From: Kushneria marisflavi | GTDB lineage: Bacteria; Pseudomonadota; Gammaproteobacteria; Pseudomonadales; Halomonadaceae | DNA length: 64,000 bases | Reading direction: 5' to 3' | NCBI RefSeq assembly: GCF_002157205.1 | Contig: NZ_CP021358.1 | Span: 3,603,186-3,667,185 of the forward strand | Shown here: positions 27,587 through 37,105 of the stretch, one piece after another | Layout: each line of letters begins with the position of its first letter | Numbering within the stretch: position 1 is the stretch's first letter | The notes under the pieces: generated by a model | Database searches by the model: none | What the model was told of the DNA's origin: nothing | The model's input: the letters and a program-made list of their open reading frames with translations, nothing else | Translations under genes and position numbers: made by a program

Positions 27587-28824
27587 GATGTCATGGCTGT
27601 GTTGTGCCCACTGTACCGCCTGTCGGTCGCTGACATGATGTGGCGAACCTGTCCGAGCAAGTGATTTCCGTACTGCTGAAAGTCATTGAATTGACCTGCA
27701 TGGCTAATGGCATGCTGGCGCATGTCATTTAAACGCTGCGTGCTGGCTGCCAAATTGCCAATTGTATCCGCCAGTCTTTGGGGGGCGATGACAGCAGGTG
27801 GCCTTAATTGATCCATTTCCGGATCGTAAACCAGTTCCGGCAACTGCGACATGATATTGCTGCCATAGTAGGTTCTTGGGTCATGTTCGCAGGGCAGAGT
27901 GATGCCACTGATATTTTCCCTGATGGTTTCAGGCAAGCCGTCTACACGACTGGCAATGACCGGGCATCCTGCTGCGCTGGCTTCAAGGCTGGCCATGCCG
28001 AATGATTCACGAATGGAAGGGCAGAGGGCAATGTCCATGTTGCCGAAAAAGTATCGCGTATCGTTCACGAAACCGTGGAAATGACACGCTTTAGCGATCC
28101 CCAGACTCTCGGAAAGATTCTTCAGGACGCTCTCCTGTGATCCTTTGCCGGCGATATGCAGTTCTGCATTAATACCCTGTTGGCGTAGAAGTGCCAAAGT
28201 GTGAAGCGCAACAGTAACGCCTTTAATGGCTGTGAGTCTGCCAGCGAAAGCCAGTTTAAGAGGGCGTCCCTCAAGCGGTAAACGCTGTTCCAGTATCGGG
28301 TTCGGGGTATTGCGAAGCGGGTTGGGTACGATGGCAACCGCCTGATTATCGACTCCCCATTTGAGCTGCAATACGCGTTTGGCGGCATGTGAAACACAAA
28401 TGAAACCGGATGCAGCATTCAAGAAGCGTCTCCCTTCCTCATCCACCTTATGAATCCAGCTAACGCCATGCTCGTAGTGAATGTAGGGGACTTGCTGTTT
28501 GGTGCCCCCGGCCAAAATAGGATTGTGACGCAGGTTGGACCAGCTCAGAGCAATATCCGGCCGAGGGAGCGGCCGCATGGCGCGATGAACATGCATCCGT
28601 CTTATGAGAGCAGGCCTTGTGGGCAGCTTGAATCCTTTCCAGCGTTTGTAATCGATGGCAAGCAAGGATGCGGGGAGTCTCTTGCTGACTTCATCATGGA
28701 TAGGGGCACTGCGAAGCAGAACACTTTGGATCAGATCATGCTGAGCCCAGGCGCTGCTCAAGCCTGCAAATAGAAGTTCGGCGCCACCAAGGTTTTTTAA
28801 ACCAATGTAATGTGCAACATGCAT
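27583..28824 (-). CDS. GT4-type glycosyltransferase
   Basis: A 413-residue GT-B glycosyltransferase. The C-terminal Rossmann half is clear: LKLAFAGRLTAIKGVTVALH, then HFHGFVNDTRYFFGNMDIAL and the E-x7-E sugar-nucleotide motif in RESFGMASLEASAAGCPVIA. The N-terminal half begins MHVAHYIGLKNLGGAELLF, the acceptor-side glycine motif. It is soluble or peripheral at the inner membrane. Upstream of the start no strong ribosome-binding site is seen. It is coupled with the PIG-L gene, so it probably adds a HexNAc or a related sugar to the glycan that the partner deacetylates. A lipopolysaccharide core role is likely, and O-polysaccharide or flagellar glycan is the alternative. Confidence 0.85.
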   Translation of the reverse strand: MHVAHYIGLKNLGGAELLFAGLSSAWAQHDLIQSVLLRSAPIHDEVSKRLPASLLAIDYKRWKGFKLPTRPALIRRMHVHRAMRPLPRPDIALSWSNLRHNPILAGGTKQQVPYIHYEHGVSWIHKVDEEGRRFLNAASGFICVSHAAKRVLQLKWGVDNQAVAIVPNPLRNTPNPILEQRLPLEGRPLKLAFAGRLTAIKGVTVALHTLALLRQQGINAELHIAGKGSQESVLKNLSESLGIAKACHFHGFVNDTRYFFGNMDIALCPSIRESFGMASLEASAAGCPVIASRVDGLPETIRENISGITLPCEHDPRTYYGSNIMSQLPELVYDPEMDQLRPPAVIAPQRLADTIGNLAASTQRLNDMRQHAISHAGQFNDFQQYGNHLLGQVRHIMSATDRRYSGHNTAMTS

Positions 28825-28980
28825 GATTTAAATACACATAAGCTGATGTTTTAAGAAGCTTTTCAGGTCGAACGGAAACTCAATGATTTAATTTTATCTT
28901 AATATTTTATTTTTTATTAATCAATTTTTAAGCTTTCCAAAGTTGATTCTCAAGTGTTCAGTGCCAACAACGCTGGCATA

Positions 28981-29007
28981 AAAAAACCGCCTGCTATTAA
29001 CAGACGG
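28981..29007 (-). terminator. terminator of the SLC13 transporter gene
   Basis: On the minus strand CCGTCTG and CAGGCGG pair (seven bp, one G-T) around a 7-base loop, followed by seven T. It lies about 25 bases after the stop codon. Confidence 0.75.
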
Positions 29008-29031
29008 CTGCTTGACGGGAAACCTTAATGC

Positions 29032-30486
29032 TTACCAGAGCAGGGAAACCAGCAGGTAGACGAGCAGGGTGATGACGACAGTGCCGGCAAGGTTGAGAAA
29101 CAGTCCGGCACGAATCATGGATTGAATCTTCATCTGACCGGTCGCAAATACGATAGCATTGGGGGGCGTGGCGACAGGCATCATGAAGGCGCAGCTTGCA
29201 GCAATGGCTGCGGGCACGGTGATAAGTAGTGGCGAAAGCCCCAGTGAAACGGCAAGCGCCCCCAGTAGAGGCAAGAAGGCAGCAGCAGTGGCGGTGTTGG
29301 ATGTCACCTCGGTCAGAAAAATAATGACCAGTACGACAATCGCGATTAGTCCAATCAGAGGGAAAATGGAGAACAGCGAAAGCTGTTCGGCGATCCATGC
29401 AGCCAGCCCTGAGCTCTGAATGATGCCTGCCAGCGCCAGCCCACCCCCAAACAGCAGCAAAACACCCCAAGGCAGCGAGGCCGAACTTTCCCAGTCCATG
29501 AGTTTTTCCTTGTCGCTGTTGCCGGAAGGCATCAGGAAAAGCCCAACGCCGACTGCCATGGCAATGGTGGTATCGCTGAGCCAGTCGAGGCCGAGGTTGT
29601 TCAGTACCGGGCGTAAAATCCAAGCGGCCGCGGCGATTAGAAACGCAATGCCGACGCGCTTCTCGGCGCTGCTCATGTTGCCAAGTTTGCCAAGTTCTTC
29701 TTTCAAGAGGTCATTGCCAGCCTCCCCCTGTCCAAGATCGAAACCCTGTCGGGTCAGCCACCACCAGGCAATGGCCATCATGGCGATCGATACCGGCAGA
29801 CCGACGACCATCCACTGTGCAAAGCCGATATCAATGTCCTGATTATTGGATAGATATCCTGCGAGCAGTGCGTTGGGAGGCGTTCCTATCAATGTGGCGA
29901 CACCCCCAATACTGGCTGAATAGGCAATGGCCAACAGCAGCGTCGTGGCGTAGCGGCGGACTTCGTTTTCGTTGCTGGTGGAAAGCAGGGCGATGACGGA
30001 GGTGCCAATAGGCAGCATCATGATGGCCGTTGCCGTATTGGAGACCCACATGCTGATAAAGCCCGTTGCCAGCATGAAGCCACCAATCTGCTTTTTAGGG
30101 TCGGAACCCATGATAATCAGAATGCGCAACGCAATGCGGCGATGAAGGTTCCAGCGCTGCATGGCCAGGCCCAGCAAAAATCCCCCAAGAAACAGAAAGA
30201 TAATCGGGTCAGCATAAGCAGAAGTGACTTCCTTTAGGCTGCCGATCCCCATGGCTGGTGCGAGAATAATGGGTAGCAGTGACGTTGCCGGGATCGGGAT
30301 GGCCTCGGTGGACCACCATGTCGCCATCAATAGGGCCAGCCCGATGCAGTGCCAGGCACTCTCGGACATTCCCTGTGGCGCGGGAACCAACAGCACCATC
30401 AAAACCCACAGCAAACCCAGCCACAGGCCGATAAGAGGGGCCTTGCCTGAAGATGATTGCTCATTGTCCGTAATCTTGTCCGGCAT
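29032..30486 (-). CDS. DASS/SLC13-family sodium:dicarboxylate (or sulfate) symporter
   Basis: A 484-residue inner-membrane carrier with about 11-12 hydrophobic segments. It carries both diagnostic SNT motifs of the DASS family, MWVSNTATAIMML in the first half and TEVTSNTATAAAFLPLLGA in the second, which form the substrate and sodium sites. WWSTEAIPIPATSLLPI is the conserved TM2 segment, and MPVATPPNAIVFATG lies close to the C-terminus. C4-dicarboxylates such as succinate or malate are the likely substrates, but tricarboxylate or sulfate cannot be excluded from sequence alone. It is a single-gene unit with its own terminator, divergent from galE. Confidence 0.9.
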   Translation of the reverse strand: MPDKITDNEQSSSGKAPLIGLWLGLLWVLMVLLVPAPQGMSESAWHCIGLALLMATWWSTEAIPIPATSLLPIILAPAMGIGSLKEVTSAYADPIIFLFLGGFLLGLAMQRWNLHRRIALRILIIMGSDPKKQIGGFMLATGFISMWVSNTATAIMMLPIGTSVIALLSTSNENEVRRYATTLLLAIAYSASIGGVATLIGTPPNALLAGYLSNNQDIDIGFAQWMVVGLPVSIAMMAIAWWWLTRQGFDLGQGEAGNDLLKEELGKLGNMSSAEKRVGIAFLIAAAAWILRPVLNNLGLDWLSDTTIAMAVGVGLFLMPSGNSDKEKLMDWESSASLPWGVLLLFGGGLALAGIIQSSGLAAWIAEQLSLFSIFPLIGLIAIVVLVIIFLTEVTSNTATAAAFLPLLGALAVSLGLSPLLITVPAAIAASCAFMMPVATPPNAIVFATGQMKIQSMIRAGLFLNLAGTVVITLLVYLLVSLLW

Positions 30487-30684
30487 TGTTCGTTTCCGAT
30501 GTCAGCAGTTGTTTTGAAGCAAGATAACCGATGGATCAGCATAAACCTTCGACTTTATTCATGTTTATAATGAAATAAGTATAAGACGATTGTATTTGCG
30601 CCTTTCGTCGATCAAGGAAACGCCTACGTCATATGGCGCTGCACTTTAAGCCATATTGCTCGTTCAGAATTCAGGGAGAGGTAA

Positions 30685-31707
30685 ATGATTCTAGTCACCG
30701 GAGGTGCCGGATATATCGGTTCGCATACGGTTCTGACACTGCTGGAGGCGGGTCGAGAAGTATTGGTGCTGGATAATTTTTGCAATGCCAACAAGAAGTC
30801 TCTGGACAGGGTCAGCGCGCTGGCGGGCAGGGAAATTCAATGGGTTGAAGGCGATGTTCGTGACGCTTCACTGCTTGATGATATTTTCAGGCAGCATGAT
30901 ATTGAATCGGTGATTCATTTTGCCGGGCTCAAGGCTGTGGGTGAAAGCGTACAAAAGCCGCTTGCCTACTTTGATAACAACGTCAATGGAACGCTGGTAT
31001 TGTGCAGTGCCATGTCGCGCGCCGGCGTGAAGAAAATTGTTTTCAGTTCTTCGGCAACTGTTTACGGAGACCCGGAATCTGTCCCCATCCGTGAAAACTT
31101 TCCTACTTCAGCGACCAATCCCTACGGCCGCTCAAAGTTGATGGTAGAAGAGATCCTGCAGGATCTTGCGTTGTCCGACTCGCAATGGCGCATTTCCGTA
31201 TTGCGTTATTTTAATCCGGTTGGCGCCCACGACAGCGGCATGATCGGTGAAGATCCCAATGGGATCCCCAATAACCTGGTCCCCTTTGTCAGCCAGGTGG
31301 CGATCGGACGTCGCGAGGTGCTGTCTGTATTTGGTAATGACTATGATACCGACGATGGCACGGGCGTACGCGATTACATCCATGTGACTGACCTGGCGAA
31401 AGGTCATCTGAAGGCACTTGACTACCTGGTGCATCACGATGGGGTACATACCTTCAATCTGGGTACCGGCAAGGGTTATAGCGTGCTCGAAGTGGTGCAG
31501 GCCTTCGAAAAGGCAAGCGGTCGCAAGGTGGCCCATGAATTCAAGCCACGTCGGGCCGGGGATATCGCGCGTTGCTATGCCGATCCTGAGTATGCCAAAG
31601 AGGTGTTGGGATGGACTGCCGAGTTTGGTATCGAAAAAATGATGGCAGATACCTGGCGCTGGCAGCACAACAATCCCAATGGTTATGGTGACTCGACTTC
31701 TTCATGA
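30685..31707 (+). CDS. galE: UDP-glucose 4-epimerase
   Basis: A 340-residue short-chain dehydrogenase of the extended type that interconverts UDP-glucose and UDP-galactose (possibly also the GlcNAc forms). The NAD site is ILVTGGAGYIGSHTVLTLLE at the very N-terminus. The catalytic triad is in SSSATVYG and NPYGRSKLMVEEIL (YxxxK). LRYFNPVGAHDSGMIGEDP and RDYIHVTDLAKGHLKAL are GalE-specific. GGGAG precedes the ATG. It feeds precursors to cell-surface glycans, in keeping with the glycosyltransferase that follows ~200 bases downstream. Confidence 0.95.
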   Translation: MILVTGGAGYIGSHTVLTLLEAGREVLVLDNFCNANKKSLDRVSALAGREIQWVEGDVRDASLLDDIFRQHDIESVIHFAGLKAVGESVQKPLAYFDNNVNGTLVLCSAMSRAGVKKIVFSSSATVYGDPESVPIRENFPTSATNPYGRSKLMVEEILQDLALSDSQWRISVLRYFNPVGAHDSGMIGEDPNGIPNNLVPFVSQVAIGRREVLSVFGNDYDTDDGTGVRDYIHVTDLAKGHLKALDYLVHHDGVHTFNLGTGKGYSVLEVVQAFEKASGRKVAHEFKPRRAGDIARCYADPEYAKEVLGWTAEFGIEKMMADTWRWQHNNPNGYGDSTSS

Positions 31708-31920
31708 AGTTCTCGTAGGCAGTATGATCAACCCTGTTTAACCACGACCGGGTTGGTCTGGAACAAGCCTGATGATGATATGATGCCTTATCGGTTCCTG
31801 ATGTTTATATAAGGAGTCCGAGAGTCTGGCATCAACGCACTGGTTCAGCATTCAGCGCGACAGCGGTATGTTGCTGCCAGCAATACCATATTCGCTGATA
31901 TTGCTGTTTGAGTGTTTTCA

Positions 31921-33063
31921 ATGACAGGACATGCAAGACCTCTGGCTGCCATTGCCATCCGTCAGGTAGAAAAGAGTACAGGCGCCAGTCGCAATGCACT
32001 TGAGCAAACGGCAGCGCTGGTCGCCCTGGGTTACCAGGTCGTCATCATTGCCGAGCGGGGAAATTCTGCTTTGGTTGAGCGCGCTGGTGCTCGATTGGTC
32101 AAGACCTGGCGCTGGCCTTTCAAGGGCGCACGTCGACGCTTCTGGTTCAATCAACGTGTTCAGGCCTGGTCAAGGCGTCATGCGCCAGCTCTGCTGGTGA
32201 GCCATGGTGATGTAGAAACACCTGATGTGGTATATCTCCATAACTGCGTGCATCTGGCCAGTCACGCCATCAATGGATGCGCTTTGCCCGACAATCATGA
32301 AGTGGCTGCCATTCATGACCATGTTTTGAGGCGTCAGCGCTTTCGTCGTGTTGCTGTTAACTCCAGAATGATGGGCAATGATTTAACAGCCCGTTATGGC
32401 ATTGCTTCTGACAGAATCGATATTAGTTATCCCGGTTACGACCCTAGGCAGTTCAATCCGGAAAGCGCTCGTGCCGGGCGAGACGAGATTCGTCAATCGC
32501 TTGGGGCAGCATCCGAGGACTTTCTGATAGGGGTGGTAACCTCAGGCAATTTTAAAAAGCGTAATGTGAAAGGCTTTGTAAAACTGGCCGCTGAGCTGGA
32601 TAAAACAATGCCGGGTCGCTGCCGCTTTCTGGTTGTCGGCAAGGATGATGCTTCTCCTTTTCAGCAGTTGGCTCAAAACCTCGGAATTGCCGATCAATTT
32701 GTCTGGCGCTCCACCATCAATGAGGTGGAGCGGCTTTATGGCGCGCTGGATCTTTTCATGTTGCCTGCTCACATTGAAGAGTTTGGGCGTGTTGCACTTG
32801 AAGCCATGGCGTGCGCGACACCCGTCATGCTGTCAGCCGGTGTAGGGTGTGCCGAGCTGCTCGAAGATCGTTATCCTGAGCTTGTACTGGACGCCATGGA
32901 TACCCAGGGGTGGGCGCGCTGTGCTCACCAGTTGCTTGAAGATCACCACAGACGCGCCATGCTGGGTAGCGAGCTTTCAACGCTTGCAAGGCACTATTCC
33001 CATAGCCAGCAACAGCAGAAGCTGATGGCCGAGTTCAAGGCATTACGCAGTGCCGATGCCTGA
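31921..33063 (+). CDS. GT4-type glycosyltransferase, probably LPS core or surface glycan
   Basis: About 380 residues from the ATG at 31921 (an in-frame GTG at 31912 is the alternative). GT-B fold: the C-terminal donor half contains LIGVVTSGNFKKRNVKGFV, CRFLVVGKDD, and the E-x7-E motif in PAHIEEFGRVALEAMACATP. The N-terminal half has VEKSTGASRNALEQTAALVALG in place of the usual glycine loop. Similar proteins (WaaG-like) extend the lipopolysaccharide core. The gene follows galE but has a 200-base gap, so co-transcription is uncertain. No membrane anchor. Confidence 0.8.
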   Translation: MTGHARPLAAIAIRQVEKSTGASRNALEQTAALVALGYQVVIIAERGNSALVERAGARLVKTWRWPFKGARRRFWFNQRVQAWSRRHAPALLVSHGDVETPDVVYLHNCVHLASHAINGCALPDNHEVAAIHDHVLRRQRFRRVAVNSRMMGNDLTARYGIASDRIDISYPGYDPRQFNPESARAGRDEIRQSLGAASEDFLIGVVTSGNFKKRNVKGFVKLAAELDKTMPGRCRFLVVGKDDASPFQQLAQNLGIADQFVWRSTINEVERLYGALDLFMLPAHIEEFGRVALEAMACATPVMLSAGVGCAELLEDRYPELVLDAMDTQGWARCAHQLLEDHHRRAMLGSELSTLARHYSHSQQQQKLMAEFKALRSADA

Positions 33064-33132
33064 GCAGGCTGACGTGCAACTGATGTTGCTCTTCCCGCGG
33101 CCAATATGTTCCTGAGCCTGATAGTGCCCATA

Positions 33133-33150
33133 GGATTTTTGTAAAAATCC
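33133..33150. repeat. perfect AT-rich inverted repeat upstream of the DUF2489 gene
   Basis: GGATTTTT and AAAAATCC separated by two bases, ending 12 bases before the next reading frame. It could be an operator or a small hairpin in the leader. No binding protein can be named. Confidence 0.5.
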
Positions 33151-33162
33151 CCGGCGATATAG

Positions 33163-33645
33163 ATGAAAGGAGTAATGTTTATCGTGTCTCAAACATGGGC
33201 AATGACATTGTTGTGCCTGGCGCTTTTGATCGTCGGCGTTTTGCTGGCAGTCATTTGGCGCATGTCTCTTGAGCTGCGTCGGCGTCGAGCACGCCAGGCC
33301 CGGGAGAAAGCGCAGGCCGAGTATCAATGTCTTTCCAATCTTAATGTCATAGGGCGCGCCATGCATGAAGGTCAGATGGATCTGGTAGAGGGATGCCTGC
33401 GTGCTCGAGTCATCATTGATATTCTTGATGCAGGTTGGTGGGAAGACGACAAGCTGGCAGTAATAGCCCAGGTTAGTGATAGTACGGCGCATCTGAATAC
33501 CCATCAGGCACGCTCTGCTCTAACTGCACGCGAAAGAATGCAGGAAGACCGGCAAAGGCTACAGGTTGTCAATGAGCATGAGGCCGCCATTCTTCAAGCG
33601 GCAAATCATCTGGTAAGTCGAACCGATAACGTTGTTGCGCGTTGA
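33163..33645 (+). CDS. DUF2489-family membrane-anchored protein
   Basis: 160 residues of unknown function. One N-terminal membrane segment (~12-32, WAMTLLCLALLIVGVLLAVIW) is followed by a basic, Arg-rich helix and a cytoplasmic helical domain whose EGCLRARVIIDIL stretch matches the DUF2489 pattern found in many gammaproteobacteria. Start is uncertain: AAGGAG lies inside the first codons, so the in-frame ATG at 33175 or GTG at 33184 may be used instead. It stands alone between a glycosyltransferase and an OmpA-like lipoprotein. Confidence 0.7.
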   Translation: MKGVMFIVSQTWAMTLLCLALLIVGVLLAVIWRMSLELRRRRARQAREKAQAEYQCLSNLNVIGRAMHEGQMDLVEGCLRARVIIDILDAGWWEDDKLAVIAQVSDSTAHLNTHQARSALTARERMQEDRQRLQVVNEHEAAILQAANHLVSRTDNVVAR

Positions 33646-33984
33646 TAAGGGATATTTCGAGCGAGATTCTTTTTTTTGGAGTTCGAAGCAATTAACCTGA
33701 AATTTAATCAATGCAATAAACAGCGTTTGACTTTCATCGCTTTCAGTGCGAAAACAGTGTTCGAATACGTCACAATGGATTGCCAGTGACGCGTTTTCAT
33801 CATGGCATCGACTAGTGGCTCCGGTTGACCAAAGCAGGGTGGTCATGGACTGGTTTTAATACCTCCGGCATGCTTTTCTTGATGGTAGAAGAAAAACTTT
33901 CTAGAGCTATTGCCATTGCCTATACTCGGAACCGCTTAGTAACAACATCGTTGCCCTAGCGTTGCAAAAAAGAAGGAGTCTTGC
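33646..33984. other. intergenic region, no gene recognised
   Basis: About 340 bases with no supported coding frame. It must hold the promoter of the abundant OmpA-like lipoprotein downstream. TATACT near 33920 is a reasonable -10 box, but no good -35 was found at the proper distance. The frame open on the opposite strand here lacks a ribosome-binding site and protein features. Confidence 0.5.
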
Positions 33985-34920
33985 ATGAATAAATCAACAA
34001 CTGGCTTGCTGCTGGGATCTGCTCTTGTCATGGGTCTCGCTGGCTGCGCCAGCTCAGGTACTCAATCCTCTGGTGCTTCTTCCAGTGGCGATTCCTGGTA
34101 CTCTTCTCCTTTCGTCTGCGGTCTGGCTGGCGGCCTGATCGGTGGTGGCATCGGTTATGGTGTCAGCGGTAACGACGATGAAGAAACCGGTGCTGCCGTT
34201 GGTGCCACTGCCGGTGCAACAGCAGGTGCTCTGCTGTGCTCGGGCGGTGACAATCGTGAAATGGACTCGGACAACGATGGCGTTCCGGATTCTCGCGATG
34301 AGTGCCCGGGTACTCCGGCGGGTGTTGCCGTTGATGCCAAGGGTTGCCCGATCGATACTGACGGTGATGGCGTTCCGGACTACCTCGACCAGTGCCCGGG
34401 TACTCCGGCTGGCGTAGAGGTTGACTCTCGTGGTTGCCCGCTGGACTCCGACGGTGACGGCGTGCCGGACTACCAAGACCAGTGCCCGGACACTCCGGCC
34501 GGTACTCAGGTCAACGCTCTTGGCTGCCCGGCAGCCCTGGTTCTGCGTGACGTCAACTTTGAATTCGACTCTGCCAAGCTGACTTCCAATGCCGAGCAGA
34601 CTCTGAATGATGTTGCCGAGAAGCTGAACAGCAACGAGCAGGTTCGTGTTCGTCTGGAAGGCTATACCGATTCCATCGGTAGCGCTGCCTACAACAAGGA
34701 TCTGTCTCAGCGTCGTGCAGAGTCAGTACGTCAGTACCTGATTTCTCAGGGCGTATCTGCTGAGCGTATGGAAGCTCTTGGTTTCGGCGAGCAGCATCCG
34801 GTAGCTTCTAACGATACTGCTGAAGGTCGTGCAGAAAACCGTCGTACTGAAGTTCATCCGCTGGGCGATGATGGCCAGGTTCGCGATCGTACCAGTCAGA
34901 ACGGTAGCAGCAATCAGTAA
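33985..34920 (+). CDS. OmpA-family outer-membrane lipoprotein with thrombospondin type 3 repeats
   Basis: 311 residues. The signal peptide ends in the lipobox LAGC with Cys21. A glycine-zipper stretch follows (LAGGLIGGGIGYGVSG, then AAVGATAGATAGALL), then three ~34-residue calcium-binding thrombospondin type 3 repeats of the form D-x-D-x-DGVPD ... CPGTPAG (residues ~93-190). Last is a C-terminal OmpA peptidoglycan-binding domain (~190-290; FEFDSAKLTSNAEQTL, LEGYTDSIGSAAYN, LSQRRAESVRQYL, NRRTEVHPL). It would link outer membrane to cell wall, like OprF-type proteins but without an N-terminal barrel. Strong AAGGAG before the ATG and a strong terminator after it suggest high expression. Confidence 0.92.
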   Translation: MNKSTTGLLLGSALVMGLAGCASSGTQSSGASSSGDSWYSSPFVCGLAGGLIGGGIGYGVSGNDDEETGAAVGATAGATAGALLCSGGDNREMDSDNDGVPDSRDECPGTPAGVAVDAKGCPIDTDGDGVPDYLDQCPGTPAGVEVDSRGCPLDSDGDGVPDYQDQCPDTPAGTQVNALGCPAALVLRDVNFEFDSAKLTSNAEQTLNDVAEKLNSNEQVRVRLEGYTDSIGSAAYNKDLSQRRAESVRQYLISQGVSAERMEALGFGEQHPVASNDTAEGRAENRRTEVHPLGDDGQVRDRTSQNGSSNQ

Positions 34921-34945
34921 ATTTTACTGATCTGCACCAGATAAA

Positions 34946-34972
34946 AGAGGGCGCTTCGGCGCCCTCTTTTTT
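34946..34972 (+). terminator. terminator of the OmpA-like gene
   Basis: AGAGGGCGC and GCGCCCTCT arms with a TTCG tetraloop and a run of T, 26 bases after the stop codon. Very stable. Confidence 0.93.
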
Positions 34973-35180
34973 GTATGAATATATGGTAGCGCTCACTGAT
35001 GGTTCCTGTGATTTCCAGGGATTAACTGGACGTCATTCCTTACAATTTGCTAGTTTGCACTCCGGCTTATCATTTGCCCACGCCTGCCAGTTCCATGGCG
35101 CATTCCCTGCGTCCGCTGACAATGTAATACCTCAAGTGACTCCTGGTAGCGGTCACCACTGAAACAAGGAAGGAACTCCT

Positions 35181-37079
35181 ATGCCCGTCGTCACGCTTCC
35201 TGACGGTAGCCAGCGTCAATTCGAATCTCCTGTCTCCATCATGGCCATTGCCGAGTCCATTGGTGCCGGTCTGGCAAAGGCCGCCGTTGCCGGAAAAATC
35301 GATGGAACCCTGGTCGATACCGCCGATATTGTTGACCATGACGCGTCAGTTGCCATCGTGACTGCAAAGGATCAGGAAGGGCTCGAGATCATTCGGCACT
35401 CCTGTGCTCATCTTATCGGCCATGCCGTCAAGCAGCTGTATCCAGAGGCCAAAATGGCCATTGGTCCTGTCATTGATGATGGCTTTTATTACGACATCGA
35501 TTTTGGCCAGTCCATTTCGAGCGATGATCTTGAAAAGATCGAAAAGCGCATGCGCGAATTGATCGATGAAGGATACGACGTCTCAAGAGAGTACGTTGAC
35601 CGCGATCAGGCCATGAAAGCCTTCATCTCAAGAGAAGAACCATATAAGCAGGATATTGTTTCCCGTATTCCCGAAGGTGAGACCATCCGTCTTTATCACC
35701 ACAAGGAATACACGGACATGTGCCGGGGGCCACATGTGCCCAATACTCGGCATCTCAAGTCCTTCAAGCTTTTAAAGCTTGCCGGTGCCTATTGGCGCGG
35801 GGATGCTTCCAATACGATGCTGACGCGTATCTATGGCACTGCATGGGCGGACAAGAAGCAGTTGAATGCGTACCTGAAGCGGCTTGAAGAAGCGGAAAAA
35901 CGCGATCACCGCAAACTCGCTCGCCAGCTCAATCTCTTTCATCAGCAGGAAGAGTCTCCGGGCATGGTCTTTTGGCACCCAAGAGGCTGGGCCATCTGGC
36001 AGGCGGTCGAGCAGTACATGCGCCGCGTGTATCGCGACGGCGGCTATCAGGAAATTCGCTGCCCGCAGGTCATGGACGTCAGTCTCTGGAAGAAATCCGG
36101 CCACTGGGACAATTACTCGGAAAACATGTTCTTTACCGAGTCGGAAAAGCGAGAGTACGCGCTCAAGCCGATGAACTGTCCGGGGCATGTCCAGGTGTTC
36201 AATTCAGGGCTTCACAGCTATCGTGAAATGCCCATTCGCTACGGCGAGTTCGGCGGCTGCCATCGTAATGAGCCGTCGGGCGCCCTGCATGGCATCATGC
36301 GAGTGCGTGCCTTTACTCAGGATGATGGCCACGTCTTTTGTACGGAGCGCCAGATCGAGCCGGAAGTCACCGATTTTCACCGTCAGGCGCTCAAGGTTTA
36401 CGAAGACTTTGGTTTTGACGACATTGACGTCAAGATCGCGCTGCGCCCCGACAAGCGTATCGGTAGCGATGAAGATTGGGACAAGGCCGAAGGGGCTCTG
36501 CGTGCAGCGCTTGAGGCGTGCAATGTTCAGTGGCAGGAGTTGCCGGGCGAGGGCGCCTTTTATGGCCCCAAGATCGAGTATCATATGCGTGACTGTCTGG
36601 GCCGCGAATGGCAGGTCGGCACCATGCAGGTTGATTTCATGATGCCAGGCCGTCTTGGCGCGCAATATGTGGGCGAAGATGGCAACCGCCATACCCCTGT
36701 CATGCTTCATCGTGCCATTATCGGCTCCTTTGAGCGCTTTATCGGCATTCTGCTTGAGCATCATGCCGGTGCCCTGCCTCTATGGCTCGCCCCGGAGCAG
36801 GCGGTTGTCCTTAATATCACCGATGCTCAGGCTTCTTATGCCACGGCATTGACTGATCAATTGCAACAAGCCGGCCTTCGTGTCAAGTCAGACTTGAGGA
36901 ATGAGAAGATCGGTTTTAAAATTCGTGAGCATACACTCCAGAAAGTACCTTATCTGCTGGTGGTTGGAGATAAGGAAGTGGAGTCAGGCAGGGTTGCTGT
37001 CAGAACGCGCACAGGTGAGGATCTTGGAACAATGACAGTGTCCGAGTTTCTTGCCAGGCTGGATGTTGAGCGTAGATAG
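35181..37079 (+). CDS. thrS: threonyl-tRNA synthetase
   Basis: A 632-residue class II aminoacyl-tRNA synthetase. Domains: N-terminal TGS (1-62, [16 protein letters not shown]); editing domain (~65-230) with [18 protein letters not shown] and the [10 protein letters not shown] motif; catalytic core with zinc ligands in [20 protein letters not shown] and [14 protein letters not shown]; and a C-terminal anticodon-binding domain ([25 protein letters not shown]). First gene of the classical thrS-infC-rpmI-rplT-pheST-ihfA block. The ~200-base leader is free of genes. In E. coli ThrRS represses its own translation through tRNA-like hairpins there, but no convincing equivalent was recognised here. 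Confidence 0.97.
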   Translation: MPVVTLPDGSQRQFESPVSIMAIAESIGAGLAKAAVAGKIDGTLVDTADIVDHDASVAIVTAKDQEGLEIIRHSCAHLIGHAVKQLYPEAKMAIGPVIDDGFYYDIDFGQSISSDDLEKIEKRMRELIDEGYDVSREYVDRDQAMKAFISREEPYKQDIVSRIPEGETIRLYHHKEYTDMCRGPHVPNTRHLKSFKLLKLAGAYWRGDASNTMLTRIYGTAWADKKQLNAYLKRLEEAEKRDHRKLARQLNLFHQQEESPGMVFWHPRGWAIWQAVEQYMRRVYRDGGYQEIRCPQVMDVSLWKKSGHWDNYSENMFFTESEKREYALKPMNCPGHVQVFNSGLHSYREMPIRYGEFGGCHRNEPSGALHGIMRVRAFTQDDGHVFCTERQIEPEVTDFHRQALKVYEDFGFDDIDVKIALRPDKRIGSDEDWDKAEGALRAALEACNVQWQELPGEGAFYGPKIEYHMRDCLGREWQVGTMQVDFMMPGRLGAQYVGEDGNRHTPVMLHRAIIGSFERFIGILLEHHAGALPLWLAPEQAVVLNITDAQASYATALTDQLQQAGLRVKSDLRNEKIGFKIREHTLQKVPYLLVVGDKEVESGRVAVRTRTGEDLGTMTVSEFLARLDVERR

Positions 37080-37105
37080 CAGCATTTCTTTTAAGCAATG
37101 GAGAC

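Noticed and set aside
31730..31755. AACCC/GGGTT inverted repeat after galE as a terminator
   Set aside because: The stem is short with a long loop and no T run follows.
34260..34530. Tandem repeats in the OmpA-like gene as a possible repeat array
   Set aside because: They encode thrombospondin type 3 protein repeats in frame, with synonymous variation, so they are part of the protein.
35000..35180. tRNA-Thr-like operator in the thrS leader
   Set aside because: Only weak stems such as GTGAC/GTCAC are visible, and no anticodon-arm mimic could be supported.
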